64,000 bases of DNA. Origin: Streptomyces longhuiensis. Lineage in GTDB: Bacteria; Actinomycetota; Actinomycetes; Streptomycetales; Streptomycetaceae. Shown piece after piece: positions 1-7,782 of this stretch. A model generated the notes under the pieces. It searched no databases, was not told where the DNA came from, and saw only the letters and a list, made by a program, of their open reading frames with translations. The position numbers and the translations under genes were made by a program. The stretch spans positions 3,297,501 through 3,361,500 of the forward strand of contig NZ_CP085173.1 of NCBI RefSeq assembly GCF_020616555.1, written 5' to 3'. How positions within the stretch are numbered: position 1 is the stretch's first letter; each line of letters begins with the position of its first letter.

Positions 1-153
1 AAGGGCGAGAGCCACTCCTGGCAGGACGTCGAGTCGGAACTGTGCGACGTCGTGGTGACGGCCCTGGTCGCCCTGCGCTCGCTCACCCCTGAGGCCCCCG
101 AAGTGCTGGCGGCGCATCTGCGCCGGGTGGCGGAGAGGTCGCTCGCCTCGTGA
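1..153 (+). CDS. MazG-like family protein, 3' end only
   Basis: The reading frame is open from the first base and stops at a TGA, giving the last 50 residues of a protein cut by the window edge. The sequence WQDVESELCDVVVTALVAL followed by a charged helix resembles the C-terminal helical part of Streptomyces MazG-like nucleotide pyrophosphohydrolase-family proteins. That match is from memory of the family, and the catalytic half lies outside the window, so activity cannot be judged. Its stop overlaps a possible GTG start of a tiny ORF. Confidence 0.5.
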   Translation, partial: KGESHSWQDVESELCDVVVTALVALRSLTPEAPEVLAAHLRRVAERSLAS

Positions 154-245
154 TCGTCCGGCCGGCGCGCGCGGCGACCGTCGTCGGCACGACGGAGCGG
201 GCGCCGGGTGACGTGGCGGCGCGGATCGCGGAGCACGCGGGCTGA
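150..245 (+). CDS. possible 31-residue ORF coupled to the MazG-like gene
   Basis: A GTG overlaps the preceding TGA (GTGA) and opens a 31-codon frame rich in Ala and Arg that ends at a TGA. The overlap is the type used for translational coupling in this genome. There is no recognisable domain and the codon pattern is too short to be informative, so it may not be a gene. Confidence 0.25.
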   Translation: MIVRPARAATVVGTTERAPGDVAARIAEHAG

Positions 246-358
246 AGCCCTTCGTGTTCGGCAGGGTTAGGCTCGGCGTGGATCGCGGTCCGGACGGCCG
301 GGATCACGGATCAGGCGGCCGGGATCAGGGATCACCGGCGCGGAAACGGGGGCCCGGC

Positions 359-916
359 ATGGGCAGGTTCGACGGCGGCGAGGTCATCGCGGTCAGCAGC
401 AACGAGACGTACTCCTTCACGAAGCCGAACCGGGAGAGCATCACGCTGCTCGCCGGGCTCGGTGTCGAGGGCGACGTGCACGCGGGCGTCACGGTCAAGC
501 ACCGCTCCCGCGTCGCGAAGGACCCGACGCAGCCGAACCTGCGGCAGGTCCACCTGATGCACGAGGAGCTGTTCGCCGAGGTCGCCGAGCAGGGCCACGA
601 CGTGGCTCCCGGCGACCTCGGCGAGAACGTCACGACGACCGGTATCGACCTCCTCGCCCTGCCCGCGGGCACGCTCCTGCATCTGGGCGAGGGCGGCGCC
701 GTCGTCGAGGTCACGGGCCTGCGCAACCCGTGCCGGCAGATCGACCATTTCCAGGACGGGCTGCTCAAGCGGGTCGTCGGGCGCGACGAGAACGGGGCGG
801 TCGTCCGCAAGGGCGGGATCATGAGCGTGGTGCGGACCGGTGGCGTGGTGCGCCCCGGCGACGCGATCCGCGTGGTCCTGCCGGCCGGGCCGCACGTCGC
901 GCTGGCAGCCGTCTGA
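359..916 (+). CDS. MOSC domain-containing protein
   Basis: A 185-residue single-domain MOSC protein, the fold found at the C terminus of molybdenum-cofactor sulfurases and in YiiM-type proteins; such proteins handle sulfur or molybdopterin ligands. The invariant cysteine is Cys125 in the stretch GLRNPCRQID, preceded by the typical GDLGENVTTTGIDL segment (residues 85-99). I chose the ATG at 359 because the earlier in-frame start would add a low-complexity Gly/Arg leader with no family counterpart. Its stop overlaps the next gene's start by one base (TGATG), so the two are probably cotranscribed. The substrate is unknown. Confidence 0.8.
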   Translation: MGRFDGGEVIAVSSNETYSFTKPNRESITLLAGLGVEGDVHAGVTVKHRSRVAKDPTQPNLRQVHLMHEELFAEVAEQGHDVAPGDLGENVTTTGIDLLALPAGTLLHLGEGGAVVEVTGLRNPCRQIDHFQDGLLKRVVGRDENGAVVRKGGIMSVVRTGGVVRPGDAIRVVLPAGPHVALAAV

Positions 917-1506
917 TGATGCCCGAGTCGGAGATCCCCGTCGTCGCCCCGTACGACCCGGCCTGGCCGGAGCGGGGCCGCGCGCTGTGTGCCGAACTCG
1001 GCGCGGCGCTGGGCCCGATGGCCCTGCGGACGGAACACATCGGCAGCACGGCCATCCCCGGAATGGCGGCCAAGCCGGTCTACGACCTCCAGGTGAGCGT
1101 CGCCGACCTCGACGAGGCGGAGGCCGCTTTCGCGGGCCCCCTCGCGGACCTGGGCTTCCGGATCTCCCCCTACCGCCGCGACCACGTACCGGCGGGCCTG
1201 GACGACGTACCGACCCGCTGGGCCAAGCGCTTCTGGTCCCGGCGCGGCACGCCCGCGGAGCCGGTCAACCTGCACGTACGTCTCGCCGGCTCCCCCAACG
1301 AACGCCTGGCCCTGCTCTTCCGCGACTGGTTCCGCACCCACCCGGAGGCGGTCACGGCCTACGCCCACTTCAAGTACGCCCTCGCCTCCCGGGTCGCCGA
1401 CACCGGCACCTACGCCGACGTGAAGGACCCGGTGGTCGACCTGGTGGTGGCCGTCGCGGAACCCTGGGCGGCCGAGACGGGATGGACGGCGGAACCCGGC
1501 ACCTGA
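916..1506 (+). CDS. GrpB family (UPF0157) nucleotidyltransferase-fold protein
   Basis: A 196-residue protein with the UPF0157/GrpB signature HIGSTAIPGMAAKPVYDLQV (about residues 36-55) and the later VNLHVR strand. The family has a nucleotidyltransferase-like fold; in some bacteria the domain is fused to dephospho-CoA kinase. No reaction is established for stand-alone members. Two ATG codons are adjacent at 916 and 919; the first overlaps the MOSC stop and suggests coupling. I infer a cytoplasmic role only. Confidence 0.8.
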   Translation: MMPESEIPVVAPYDPAWPERGRALCAELGAALGPMALRTEHIGSTAIPGMAAKPVYDLQVSVADLDEAEAAFAGPLADLGFRISPYRRDHVPAGLDDVPTRWAKRFWSRRGTPAEPVNLHVRLAGSPNERLALLFRDWFRTHPEAVTAYAHFKYALASRVADTGTYADVKDPVVDLVVAVAEPWAAETGWTAEPGT

Positions 1507-1599
1507 TCCCAACTCCCCCTGGCTGCCCGGTGACTTCCCGGTGAACGGCTACGATCGCGGGCACCGCACCGGGATGTCCGAGGAAATGGGGAGTCGGCC

Positions 1600-2493
1600 G
1601 TGGAGCAACCGCCGCGTCTGGGCGTCGCGATCGTGACGATGGGCAACAGGCCCAGGGAGGTCGACGCCCTCCTGGCGGCGGTCGCGAAACAGGACGTGCC
1701 GCCGACGCGGGTCGTCCTCGTCGGCAACGGCTCGCCGCTGCCCGACTTCTCCGGCTCCGGCCTGCCCTTCACCGTCACGACCGTCGAACTCGACGACAAC
1801 CTCGGCTGCCCCGGCGGCCGCAACGTCGCCCTGGCGCGCCTGCGCGACTTCGGCGACGTGGACGTGGCGGTCGAGCTCGACGACGACGGGCTCCTCGTCG
1901 ACGCGGACGTCTTCCGTACGGTCCGCGACCTGTACGCCGGCGACCCGCGCCTCGGCATCGTCGGCTTCCGCATCGCGGACGAGCACGGCGAGACGCAGCG
2001 CCGCCACGTGCCGCGGCTGCGCGCGAAGGACCCGATGCGGGGCGGTGAGGTGACGGCGTTCCTCGGCGGCGGCCACGCGTTCTCGATGCGCATGCTCGCC
2101 GAGACCGGCGACTGGCCCGCCGACTTCTTCTTCACGCACGAGGAGACCGACCTGGCCTGGCGCGCCCTGGACGCCGGGTGGAAGGTCGTCTACGAGCCGT
2201 CGCTCCTGCTCCAGCACCCCAAGACCTCGCCCGCCCGGCACGCCGTCTACCACCGCATGACGGCCCGCAACCGCGTCTGGCTGGCCCGCCGCCGGCTCCC
2301 GCTCCCCCTGATCCCGCTCTACCTCGGCACCTGGACCCTCCTCACGCTCGCCCGCACCCGGTCCGCCGGGGGCCTGCGCGCGTGGGCGGGCGGCTTCGTG
2401 GAGGGCGTCCGCACGCCGTGCGGGGGCCGGCGGCCGATGCGCTGGCGCACCGCGTGGCGCATGACGCGGCTCGGGCGGCCACCGGTGATCTGA
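1600..2493 (+). CDS. glycosyltransferase family 2 protein
   Basis: A 297-residue GT-A fold glycosyltransferase. Visible features are the N-terminal beta-alpha-beta start, CPGGRN (70-75), the metal-binding DDD cluster in ELDDDG (92-97) and the acceptor-side EETD motif (181-184), typical of rhamnosyltransferase-like GT2 enzymes. Starts at GTG with a purine-rich GAGGAAATGGGGAG upstream. The C-terminal helical region (from about 220) is Arg-rich and probably membrane-associated. Likely adds a sugar to a cell-envelope or secreted glycan. The acceptor cannot be read from sequence and no neighbouring polysaccharide genes help. Confidence 0.8.
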   Translation: MEQPPRLGVAIVTMGNRPREVDALLAAVAKQDVPPTRVVLVGNGSPLPDFSGSGLPFTVTTVELDDNLGCPGGRNVALARLRDFGDVDVAVELDDDGLLVDADVFRTVRDLYAGDPRLGIVGFRIADEHGETQRRHVPRLRAKDPMRGGEVTAFLGGGHAFSMRMLAETGDWPADFFFTHEETDLAWRALDAGWKVVYEPSLLLQHPKTSPARHAVYHRMTARNRVWLARRRLPLPLIPLYLGTWTLLTLARTRSAGGLRAWAGGFVEGVRTPCGGRRPMRWRTAWRMTRLGRPPVI

Positions 2494-2580
2494 GCCGGTT
2501 CGCGAGCGGCGCAGCGGGACATGGTGCGTAGGGAGCCCGACAGGCGCACCCTGGAAATAGCAGTCCCGGAGGTGATCACG

Positions 2581-2856
2581 ATGTCGGCACAGACCGCTGT
2601 CGGATGGCATGTCGAGATGGAATTCGAGGAAGACACACACCGCACGCGTGCCGCCGCGCTCGTCCGGCTCCCCGACGGGAGCGAGGTACGGGCCCATGGC
2701 TACGCGAGCCGCCACCCCTCCGACGCGAACCAGCCACGCGTCGGCGAGGAGGTCGCGGGAGCGAGGGCGCTCAACGAGCTGGCGATGAAGATGCTGACGA
2801 AGGCGCACGACGAGATCGACGAGGCGTCGGGCCGGACGTCGCACATGTTGCGGTGA
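2581..2856 (+). CDS. DUF1876 domain-containing protein
   Basis: A 91-residue protein that matches the actinobacterial DUF1876 family across its length: a WHVEMEFEED strand, then RTRAAALVRLPDGSEVRAHG and a C-terminal helix with HDEIDEA. The ATG at 2581 has a GGAGGT ribosome site 8 bases upstream; the longer in-frame start at 2521 has none. The family is common in Streptomyces and probably works through a small dsRBD-like or stress-related fold, but its function is not established. It stands alone before rnpB, which is on the other strand. Confidence 0.8.
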   Translation: MSAQTAVGWHVEMEFEEDTHRTRAAALVRLPDGSEVRAHGYASRHPSDANQPRVGEEVAGARALNELAMKMLTKAHDEIDEASGRTSHMLR

Positions 2857-2936
2857 GGCTGATTGTCACCGGATTCTCCCCGGGCAGGGCACCGTCCACG
2901 GCAGCCGAGGAGTTGGCACAGGTCAAGGACCTGGCA

Positions 2937-3354
2937 GGCAGACGAGTCGGGCTGTACGCCGGGTTCTGTCGCCCGGTCGCCTCGCGGCGGCCGGGGAGAC
3001 GGCCATCCATCTAGGGCCCGCATTGCTACGGGCCTCGTGCGGTCTACCCGCGGACTCGGGCGGGCAGCCCTCGAACGTCCGCGCAGAGTCGCCGAGGCGG
3101 CTCCTTTTGACCTTGCTCCAAGTGGGGTTTACCTAGCCGCCTGAGTCACCTCAGGCGCTGGTGGTCTCTTACACCACCGTTTCACCCTTACCGAGGGCCT
3201 TGCGGTCCCCGGCGGTCTGTTTTCTGTGGCACTGTCCCGCGGGTCACCCCGGGTGGCCGTTAGCCACCACCTTGCCCTGTGGAGCCCGGACGTTCCTCGG
3301 GAGAAACCCTGGTGAAAGGGCTCCTCACGCGGCCGTCCGCCCGGCTCGTCTGCC
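2937..3354 (-). ncRNA. rnpB: RNase P RNA (type A)
   Basis: Catalytic RNA of RNase P, which removes tRNA 5' leaders. Read on the minus strand, the ends GGCAGACGAG and CTCGTCTGCC form helix P1, which fixes the boundaries to within a few bases. Between them are the conserved core blocks AGGAACGTCCGGGCTCCA, ACAGAAA, AGGGTGAAACGGTG, GTAAGAGACCACC, GGTAAACCCC, AGATGGATGGCCG and ACAGAACCCGGCGTACAG. The length of about 418 nt fits actinobacterial type A RNA. It lies between DUF1876 and the RNB nuclease gene. Open frames crossing this region are not coding. Confidence 0.96.
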
Positions 3355-3377
3355 GTGCCGACCATGCTACCCGGCGC

Positions 3378-4826
3378 TCAGGCCGGGGCGAACTGAACCT
3401 TCGCCGCCCCGGGGTCCGCCTGCGTCAGCCGTACCCGCAGCCGCTCCCCCAGCGGCAGCGGAGCCGTACCGCCCTCGATGCGGGCGACGACCGCGGGGTC
3501 GGTCAACTGGACGGTACCGACGGCCGGTTCGTGGTCCTTCACGTCGACGACGCACGCCTCGAAGACATCGCCGATCCGGTCCTTGAGGAGCGCCGCCTCG
3601 ACGATGTCCACGCAGCCGCGCTCGACGGCGTTGGCCCGGCGCGTGCCGTCCGCCATCTCCTTCGGCAGGCCGGGCAGCGCGGCGAGCACCCACTCCGGGG
3701 GCGGGCTGCCCGCGCAGGCGGCCAGGCACAGTTCACAGGCGTAGCGGTCGGCGAGGCGGCGCAGCGGGGCCGTGCAGTGGGCGTAGGGCGCGGCGACCGC
3801 GGCGTGGACGGTGAGCTCGGGCAGCGTGCCGCCGCTGAACACGGTGTAGCCGGCGCCGCGCAGGAGCGTCGTGCACTCCTGGAGGAAGGCCGCGTGGTGC
3901 GGCTTCCTCGGGTCGAGGGAGCGGATGAGCTGGGCGTACGGGACGTGGTGCGGCCAGTCGATGTGCAGGGCGTGGGCCGTGCGGCGCAGGCGGCCGACGG
4001 CGCCGTCGGGGGCGGCGGGCAGGGTGCGCAGGATGCCGGTGCCGGCGGCGAGCATGAGGTCGGCGGCGGCCATGCCGGTGAGCAGGGAGATCTGGGCGTT
4101 CCAGCCGTCGGCGGGGAGCGGGGCGCGGTAGCCGAGCTCGTAGCGGCCGTCGCGTTCGGTGATCTCCTGTTCCGGGACGTTGAGGGAGATGCCGCCGCGT
4201 TCGGTCTCCAGCTGTTCGCGCAGGCGCCCGATGTCGCGCAGCAGCGCCACGGGTTCCTCGGCGCTGCCGTCGTCGATGGCCCGCTGCACGCCTTCGTAGT
4301 CGAGCTTGGCGCGGCTGCGGACGGTGGCGCGGGCCACGTCGGTGGCCACGGTGCGCCCCTCGGCGTCGAGGTCGAGCGTCCACAGGACGGCGGGGCAGGT
4401 CTGGCCGGGGAGCAGGCTGGCGGCGCCCTCGCTGAGCACGGTGGGGTGCAGGGGGACCTTTTCGTCGGGGAAGTAGAGCGTGGTGACGCGGCGGTGGGCC
4501 TCGGTGTCGAGGGGGCCGCCGGGCGTGACGTACGCGGCGACGTCGGCGATGGCGTAGCGGACCCGGTAGCCGCCGTCGCGGCGCGAGAGGTGCATCGCCT
4601 GGTCGAGGTCGACGGAGGCCGGCGGGTCGATCGTGAAGAAGGGGATGTCGGTGGCGTCCCTGCCGCCCGGTTCCGGCGGGTGCGGGGCCGCCGCGGCTCG
4701 TTCCGCCTCCGCGAGGGCGTCGGCCGGGAAGGCCCCGGGGACGTCCAGGGTCGTACGCAGTTCACGCAGTGCGGCACGCAGCGGGGCCTCGGCTGCGCCG
4801 GTCACACGGAGATGACGGCGGGGCAT
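3378..4826 (-). CDS. RNB domain-containing ribonuclease
   Basis: A 482-residue 3'-5' exoribonuclease-type protein. The RNB catalytic block IDPPASVDLDQAMHLSR (about residues 66-82) has the Asp residues that bind magnesium, followed by VRYAIADVAAYV and the C-terminal HCTAPLRRLADR segment typical of RNase II/R family nucleases. It lacks the N-terminal cold-shock domains and a clear S1 domain, as in the shorter actinobacterial RNB proteins. Start ATG chosen because it begins MPRRHLRVTGAAE and upstream sequence in this frame is non-coding. Probably cytoplasmic RNA turnover; its position next to rnpB is suggestive but unproven. Confidence 0.85.
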   Translation of the reverse strand: MPRRHLRVTGAAEAPLRAALRELRTTLDVPGAFPADALAEAERAAAAPHPPEPGGRDATDIPFFTIDPPASVDLDQAMHLSRRDGGYRVRYAIADVAAYVTPGGPLDTEAHRRVTTLYFPDEKVPLHPTVLSEGAASLLPGQTCPAVLWTLDLDAEGRTVATDVARATVRSRAKLDYEGVQRAIDDGSAEEPVALLRDIGRLREQLETERGGISLNVPEQEITERDGRYELGYRAPLPADGWNAQISLLTGMAAADLMLAAGTGILRTLPAAPDGAVGRLRRTAHALHIDWPHHVPYAQLIRSLDPRKPHHAAFLQECTTLLRGAGYTVFSGGTLPELTVHAAVAAPYAHCTAPLRRLADRYACELCLAACAGSPPPEWVLAALPGLPKEMADGTRRANAVERGCVDIVEAALLKDRIGDVFEACVVDVKDHEPAVGTVQLTDPAVVARIEGGTAPLPLGERLRVRLTQADPGAAKVQFAPA

Positions 4827-4997
4827 GCACCGAGCGTAGGACGGGGCGGGGACGTCGGCACGCCGTGACCGGGCCCCCAAGGCCGCGGCGCCCTCGGATT
4901 CGGGGCGCCCCGTGTTCCCCGGCACCCCCTTCCCTTCCGTACGCTTTCGCTGGGGCCGCACCCCCTGTTCCGCATCACTGTCCCGAGGAGTCCGATC

Positions 4998-5804
4998 GTG
5001 CTCGTGCTGCTGCCGCCGTCCGAAGGCAAGGCCCCGTCGGGCCGCGGCGCCCCGCTGAAGCCTGAGTCGCTGTCCCTGGCGGGGCTCGCCGGGGCGCGGC
5101 AGGCTGTGCTCGACGAGCTGGTCGAGCTGTGTGCCGCCGACGAGGACAAGGCCCGCGAGGTGCTCGGCCTCAGCGAGGGACTGCGCGGCGAGATCGCGAA
5201 GAACGTGGAGCTGCGCACGGCGGGCGCGCGCCCGGCCGGTGAGATCTACACGGGGGTCCTCTACGACGCGCTCGGTCTCGCCACCCTGGACGCGGCGGCG
5301 AAGCGCCGGGCGACGCGTTCGCTGCTGGTGTTCTCGGGCCTGTGGGGCGCGGTGCGGGTGAGCGACCGGATTCCTTCGTACCGCTGCTCGATGGGTGTGA
5401 AGCTGCCGGGGCTCGGGGCGCTCGGCGCGCACTGGCGCACGCCGATGGCGGAGGTGCTTCCCGAGGCGGCCGGGGACGGGCTGGTGCTCGACCTGAGGTC
5501 GTCCGCGTACACGAGTGCGTGGAAGCCGAAGGGGGAGGTCGCGGGGCGTACGGCGACGGTGCGGGTGCTGCACGCGCAGACGGATCCGGTGACCGGTGTG
5601 GAGAAGCGCTCGGTCGTGTCGCACTTCAACAAGGCGACGAAGGGCCGGATCGTGCGCACGCTCCTGGAGACCGGCACCACGCCCGCGGACCCCGCCGAGC
5701 TGGTCGAGGCGCTGCGGGATCTCGGCCATGTCGTGGAGGCGCAGGCGCCCGCGAAGGCGGGGGCGGCGTGGGCGCTCGACGTGGTGGTGACGCAGATCCA
5801 CTGA
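4998..5804 (+). CDS. yaaA: peroxide stress protein YaaA (DUF328)
   Basis: A 268-residue DUF328 protein starting MLVLLPPSEGKAP, with SGLWGAVRVSDRIPSYR (about 112-128), YTSAWKPKG and the VVSHFNKATKGRIVR block (about 208-222), all hallmarks of YaaA. In E. coli YaaA lowers free intracellular iron and limits Fenton damage during peroxide stress; that role is from the family. Starts at GTG after CCCGAGGAGTCCGATC. Odd feature: its last codons and stop lie in a 24-bp tandem duplication, and the frame stays open through the downstream copy into the aldolase gene. Confidence 0.9.
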   Translation: MLVLLPPSEGKAPSGRGAPLKPESLSLAGLAGARQAVLDELVELCAADEDKAREVLGLSEGLRGEIAKNVELRTAGARPAGEIYTGVLYDALGLATLDAAAKRRATRSLLVFSGLWGAVRVSDRIPSYRCSMGVKLPGLGALGAHWRTPMAEVLPEAAGDGLVLDLRSSAYTSAWKPKGEVAGRTATVRVLHAQTDPVTGVEKRSVVSHFNKATKGRIVRTLLETGTTPADPAELVEALRDLGHVVEAQAPAKAGAAWALDVVVTQIH

Positions 5805-5831
5805 GTAGTGGTGACGCAGATCCACGGAGTA
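5784..5831 (+). repeat. 24-bp tandem duplication across the yaaA stop codon
   Basis: Unit one (5784-5807) and unit two (5808-5831) are identical at 23 of 24 bases. The single difference is T to G at the nineteenth base, which turns the yaaA stop TGA (5802-5804) into GGA (5826-5828) in the second unit. The duplication keeps frame, so after the yaaA stop the same frame runs on from a GTG at 5808 into the KDPG aldolase. Confidence 0.9.
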
Positions 5832-5847
5832 CCAGTCCCGAATGCAT

Positions 5848-5881
5848 TGCAGCATGCGCAACGCCCTTTGCGCATGCTGCA
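5848..5881. promoter_or_regulatory. perfect 14-bp inverted repeat upstream of eda
   Basis: Arms TGCAGCATGCGCAA and TTGCGCATGCTGCA are perfect complements separated by six bases (CGCCCT). The site ends 22 bases before the aldolase ATG and has no T-run, so a repressor operator for the aldolase gene is more likely than a terminator. The inner TTGCGCA/TGCGCAA half-sites resemble the dyads used by IclR- or GntR-type regulators, which is only a resemblance. Confidence 0.65.
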
Positions 5882-5903
5882 CGGCACGGGGCAGGATGGC
5901 CCC

Positions 5904-6524
5904 ATGACTGATTCCTCCGTGCTCGATCTCGCCCCTGTCGTACCCGTCGTCGTCGTGGAGGACGTCGCCGACGCCGTGCCGCTCGCACGGGCGCTCGTCG
6001 CGGGCGGTCTGCGGGCGATCGAGGTGACGCTGCGGACGCCGGCCGCGCTGGACGCGATCCGCGCCGTCGCGAACGAGGTGCCGGACGCCGTCGTCGGCGC
6101 GGGCACGGTCATCTCACCGCAGAACGTCGCCGACTCCGTCGCGGCCGGAGCGCGCTTCCTGGTCAGCCCCGGCTGGACCGACACGCTGCTCGACGCGATG
6201 AAGGGGTCCGGGGTGCCGTTCCTGCCGGGCGTCTCCACGACGTCGGAGGTCGTGGCACTCCTGGAGCGCGGGGTGAGCGAGATGAAGTTCTTCCCCGCGG
6301 AGGCCGCGGGCGGTGTGCCGTACCTGAAGTCGCTGGCCGGTCCGCTGCCGCAGGCGCGGTTCTGCCCGACCGGCGGTGTCTCCCTCGGCTCGGCCCCCTC
6401 GTACCTGGCGCTCAAGAACGTCGGCTGTGTGGGCGGCAGTTGGATGCTTCCCACCGACGCCGTCGCGGCGAAGGACTGGGCGCGGATCGAGACACTGGCC
6501 CGCGAAGCAGCCGGCCTCAAGTAG
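5904..6524 (+). CDS. eda: 2-keto-3-deoxy-6-phosphogluconate aldolase (KDPG/KHG aldolase)
   Basis: A 206-residue class I aldolase that cleaves KDPG to pyruvate and glyceraldehyde 3-phosphate (Entner-Doudoroff pathway or uronate catabolism). The Schiff-base lysine is Lys128 in EMKFFPAEAAGG, the general base Glu40 is in AIEVTLRTPAAL, and the phosphate loop is FCPTGGVS. The ATG at 5904 gives the usual family length; the frame is also open from a GTG at 5808, but that would add a non-homologous leader. No dehydratase or kinase partner is adjacent. A strong inverted repeat just upstream suggests specific repression. Confidence 0.9.
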   Translation: MTDSSVLDLAPVVPVVVVEDVADAVPLARALVAGGLRAIEVTLRTPAALDAIRAVANEVPDAVVGAGTVISPQNVADSVAAGARFLVSPGWTDTLLDAMKGSGVPFLPGVSTTSEVVALLERGVSEMKFFPAEAAGGVPYLKSLAGPLPQARFCPTGGVSLGSAPSYLALKNVGCVGGSWMLPTDAVAAKDWARIETLAREAAGLK

Positions 6525-6532
6525 CCCGGACG

Positions 6533-7774
6533 TCAGCGCAGGTGCGCCGTCTCGTTGAGAAGGCGCACGCTCGCGTTGCCGTCCCCGTAGTACGCGACCG
6601 CCGAGAGCGACGCCGCCGAGAGTTCCATCCGGAACAGTGACTCCGGCGGCGCGCCGAGCGCGAGCCGCACGAGCGTCTTGATCGGCGTGACGTGTGTGAC
6701 CAGCAGGACCGTGCGTCCCGCGTACTGCCCGACGAGCCGGTCCCGCGTCGCGGTGACCCGGCGGGCGACCGCCGCGAAGCTCTCGCCGCCCCCGGTCGGT
6801 TCGGCCTTCGACGAGGCGAGCCAGGCGTTCATGTCGTCCGGGAAACGCTCGCGGACCTCCCCGAAGGTCATGCCCTCCCACGCGCCGAAGTCCGTCTCGC
6901 GCAGGCCCTCTTCGATGCGGACGTCGAGCCCGAGGCGGGCGGCGACGGTCCGCGCCGTCTCCTGGCACCGCTTGAGCGGCGACGAGACGATCGCCTGGAC
7001 GGTGCCGCGCGCGGCGAGCGCCGCGGCGACCCGTTCGGCCTGTGCGCGTCCCGCGGCGGACAGCTCGGGGTCGGCGCCGCCGGAGCCGGAGAACCGCTTC
7101 TCGGGCGTGAGCGCGGTCTCGCCGTGCCGCAGGAGTACGAAGGTGGCGGGCGCCCCGAGATCGGGCGCCGCCGACCAGCCCTGGGACGCGGTGCTCGCCA
7201 CGTTCCCTGCGGCGCGCGCGTCCGCGGTCCCCCGCGCTCCCGCGAGCGCGGCCCGCGCCTTCGCCGCCCCGGCCGCCGCGTCCCCGGGCGGAGCCCCCCG
7301 GTCCGCCGAGGGCCGCGAGGTGTCCAGCTCGGCGGTCGAGCGCGAGGCCTCCCACTGCTTGCCCTGCTTGCCCGCGTCCATCGCCTCGTTGGCGAGCCGG
7401 TCCGCGTGCTTGTTCCGCTCGCGCGGGATCCACTCGTACGTCACCTGCGACGCCGGCAGCACGGTCGCCGCCTCGGCGGCGAGGGGCTTCATGTCGGGGT
7501 GCTTGATCTTCCAGCGGCCCGACATCTGCTCGACGACGAGCTTGGAGTCCATCCGGACGTGCACCGACGCCTGCGGGTCGAGGGCGTGCGCGGCACGCAG
7601 ACCGGCCACGAGTCCCCGGTACTCGGCGACGTTGTTCGTGGCGACGCCGATGTACTCGGCGGCCTCCGCCAGGGTCTCCCCCGTCGCCGCGTCGATGACG
7701 ACCGAGCCGTAGCCCGCGGGCCCCGGGTTGCCCCGGGAACCGCCGTCGGCCTCGACGATGAACTCCCGCACCAC
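6533..7774 (-). CDS. bifunctional RNase H / acid phosphatase
   Basis: A 413-residue two-domain protein. Residues 1-135 are an RNase HI-type domain with metal ligands Asp10 (EADGGSRGNPGPAGYG), Glu51 (NNVAEYRGL) and Asp76 (RMDSKLV). A low-complexity Ala-rich linker (about 140-208) leads to a histidine phosphatase domain with the RHG motif at 216-218 and the second catalytic histidine in LLVTHVTPIK. This matches the characterised S. coelicolor SCO2299 architecture, in which the N domain cleaves RNA in RNA-DNA hybrids and the C domain resembles CobC alpha-ribazole phosphatase. GTG start. It lies 8 bases after the zinc-ribbon gene, probably in one operon. Confidence 0.93.
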   Translation of the reverse strand: MVREFIVEADGGSRGNPGPAGYGSVVIDAATGETLAEAAEYIGVATNNVAEYRGLVAGLRAAHALDPQASVHVRMDSKLVVEQMSGRWKIKHPDMKPLAAEAATVLPASQVTYEWIPRERNKHADRLANEAMDAGKQGKQWEASRSTAELDTSRPSADRGAPPGDAAAGAAKARAALAGARGTADARAAGNVASTASQGWSAAPDLGAPATFVLLRHGETALTPEKRFSGSGGADPELSAAGRAQAERVAAALAARGTVQAIVSSPLKRCQETARTVAARLGLDVRIEEGLRETDFGAWEGMTFGEVRERFPDDMNAWLASSKAEPTGGGESFAAVARRVTATRDRLVGQYAGRTVLLVTHVTPIKTLVRLALGAPPESLFRMELSAASLSAVAYYGDGNASVRLLNETAHLR

Positions 7775-7782
7775 GAAGGCTC

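Noticed and set aside
3161..3586. Open frames across 2863-3586 on both strands
   Set aside because: The region is the RNase P RNA gene and the 3' end of the RNB nuclease; frames there have no family match.
3279..4868. 529-codon plus-strand frame opposite the RNB nuclease gene
   Set aside because: Composition is typical of a shadow of GC-rich coding DNA, and the minus strand encodes a clear RNB protein.
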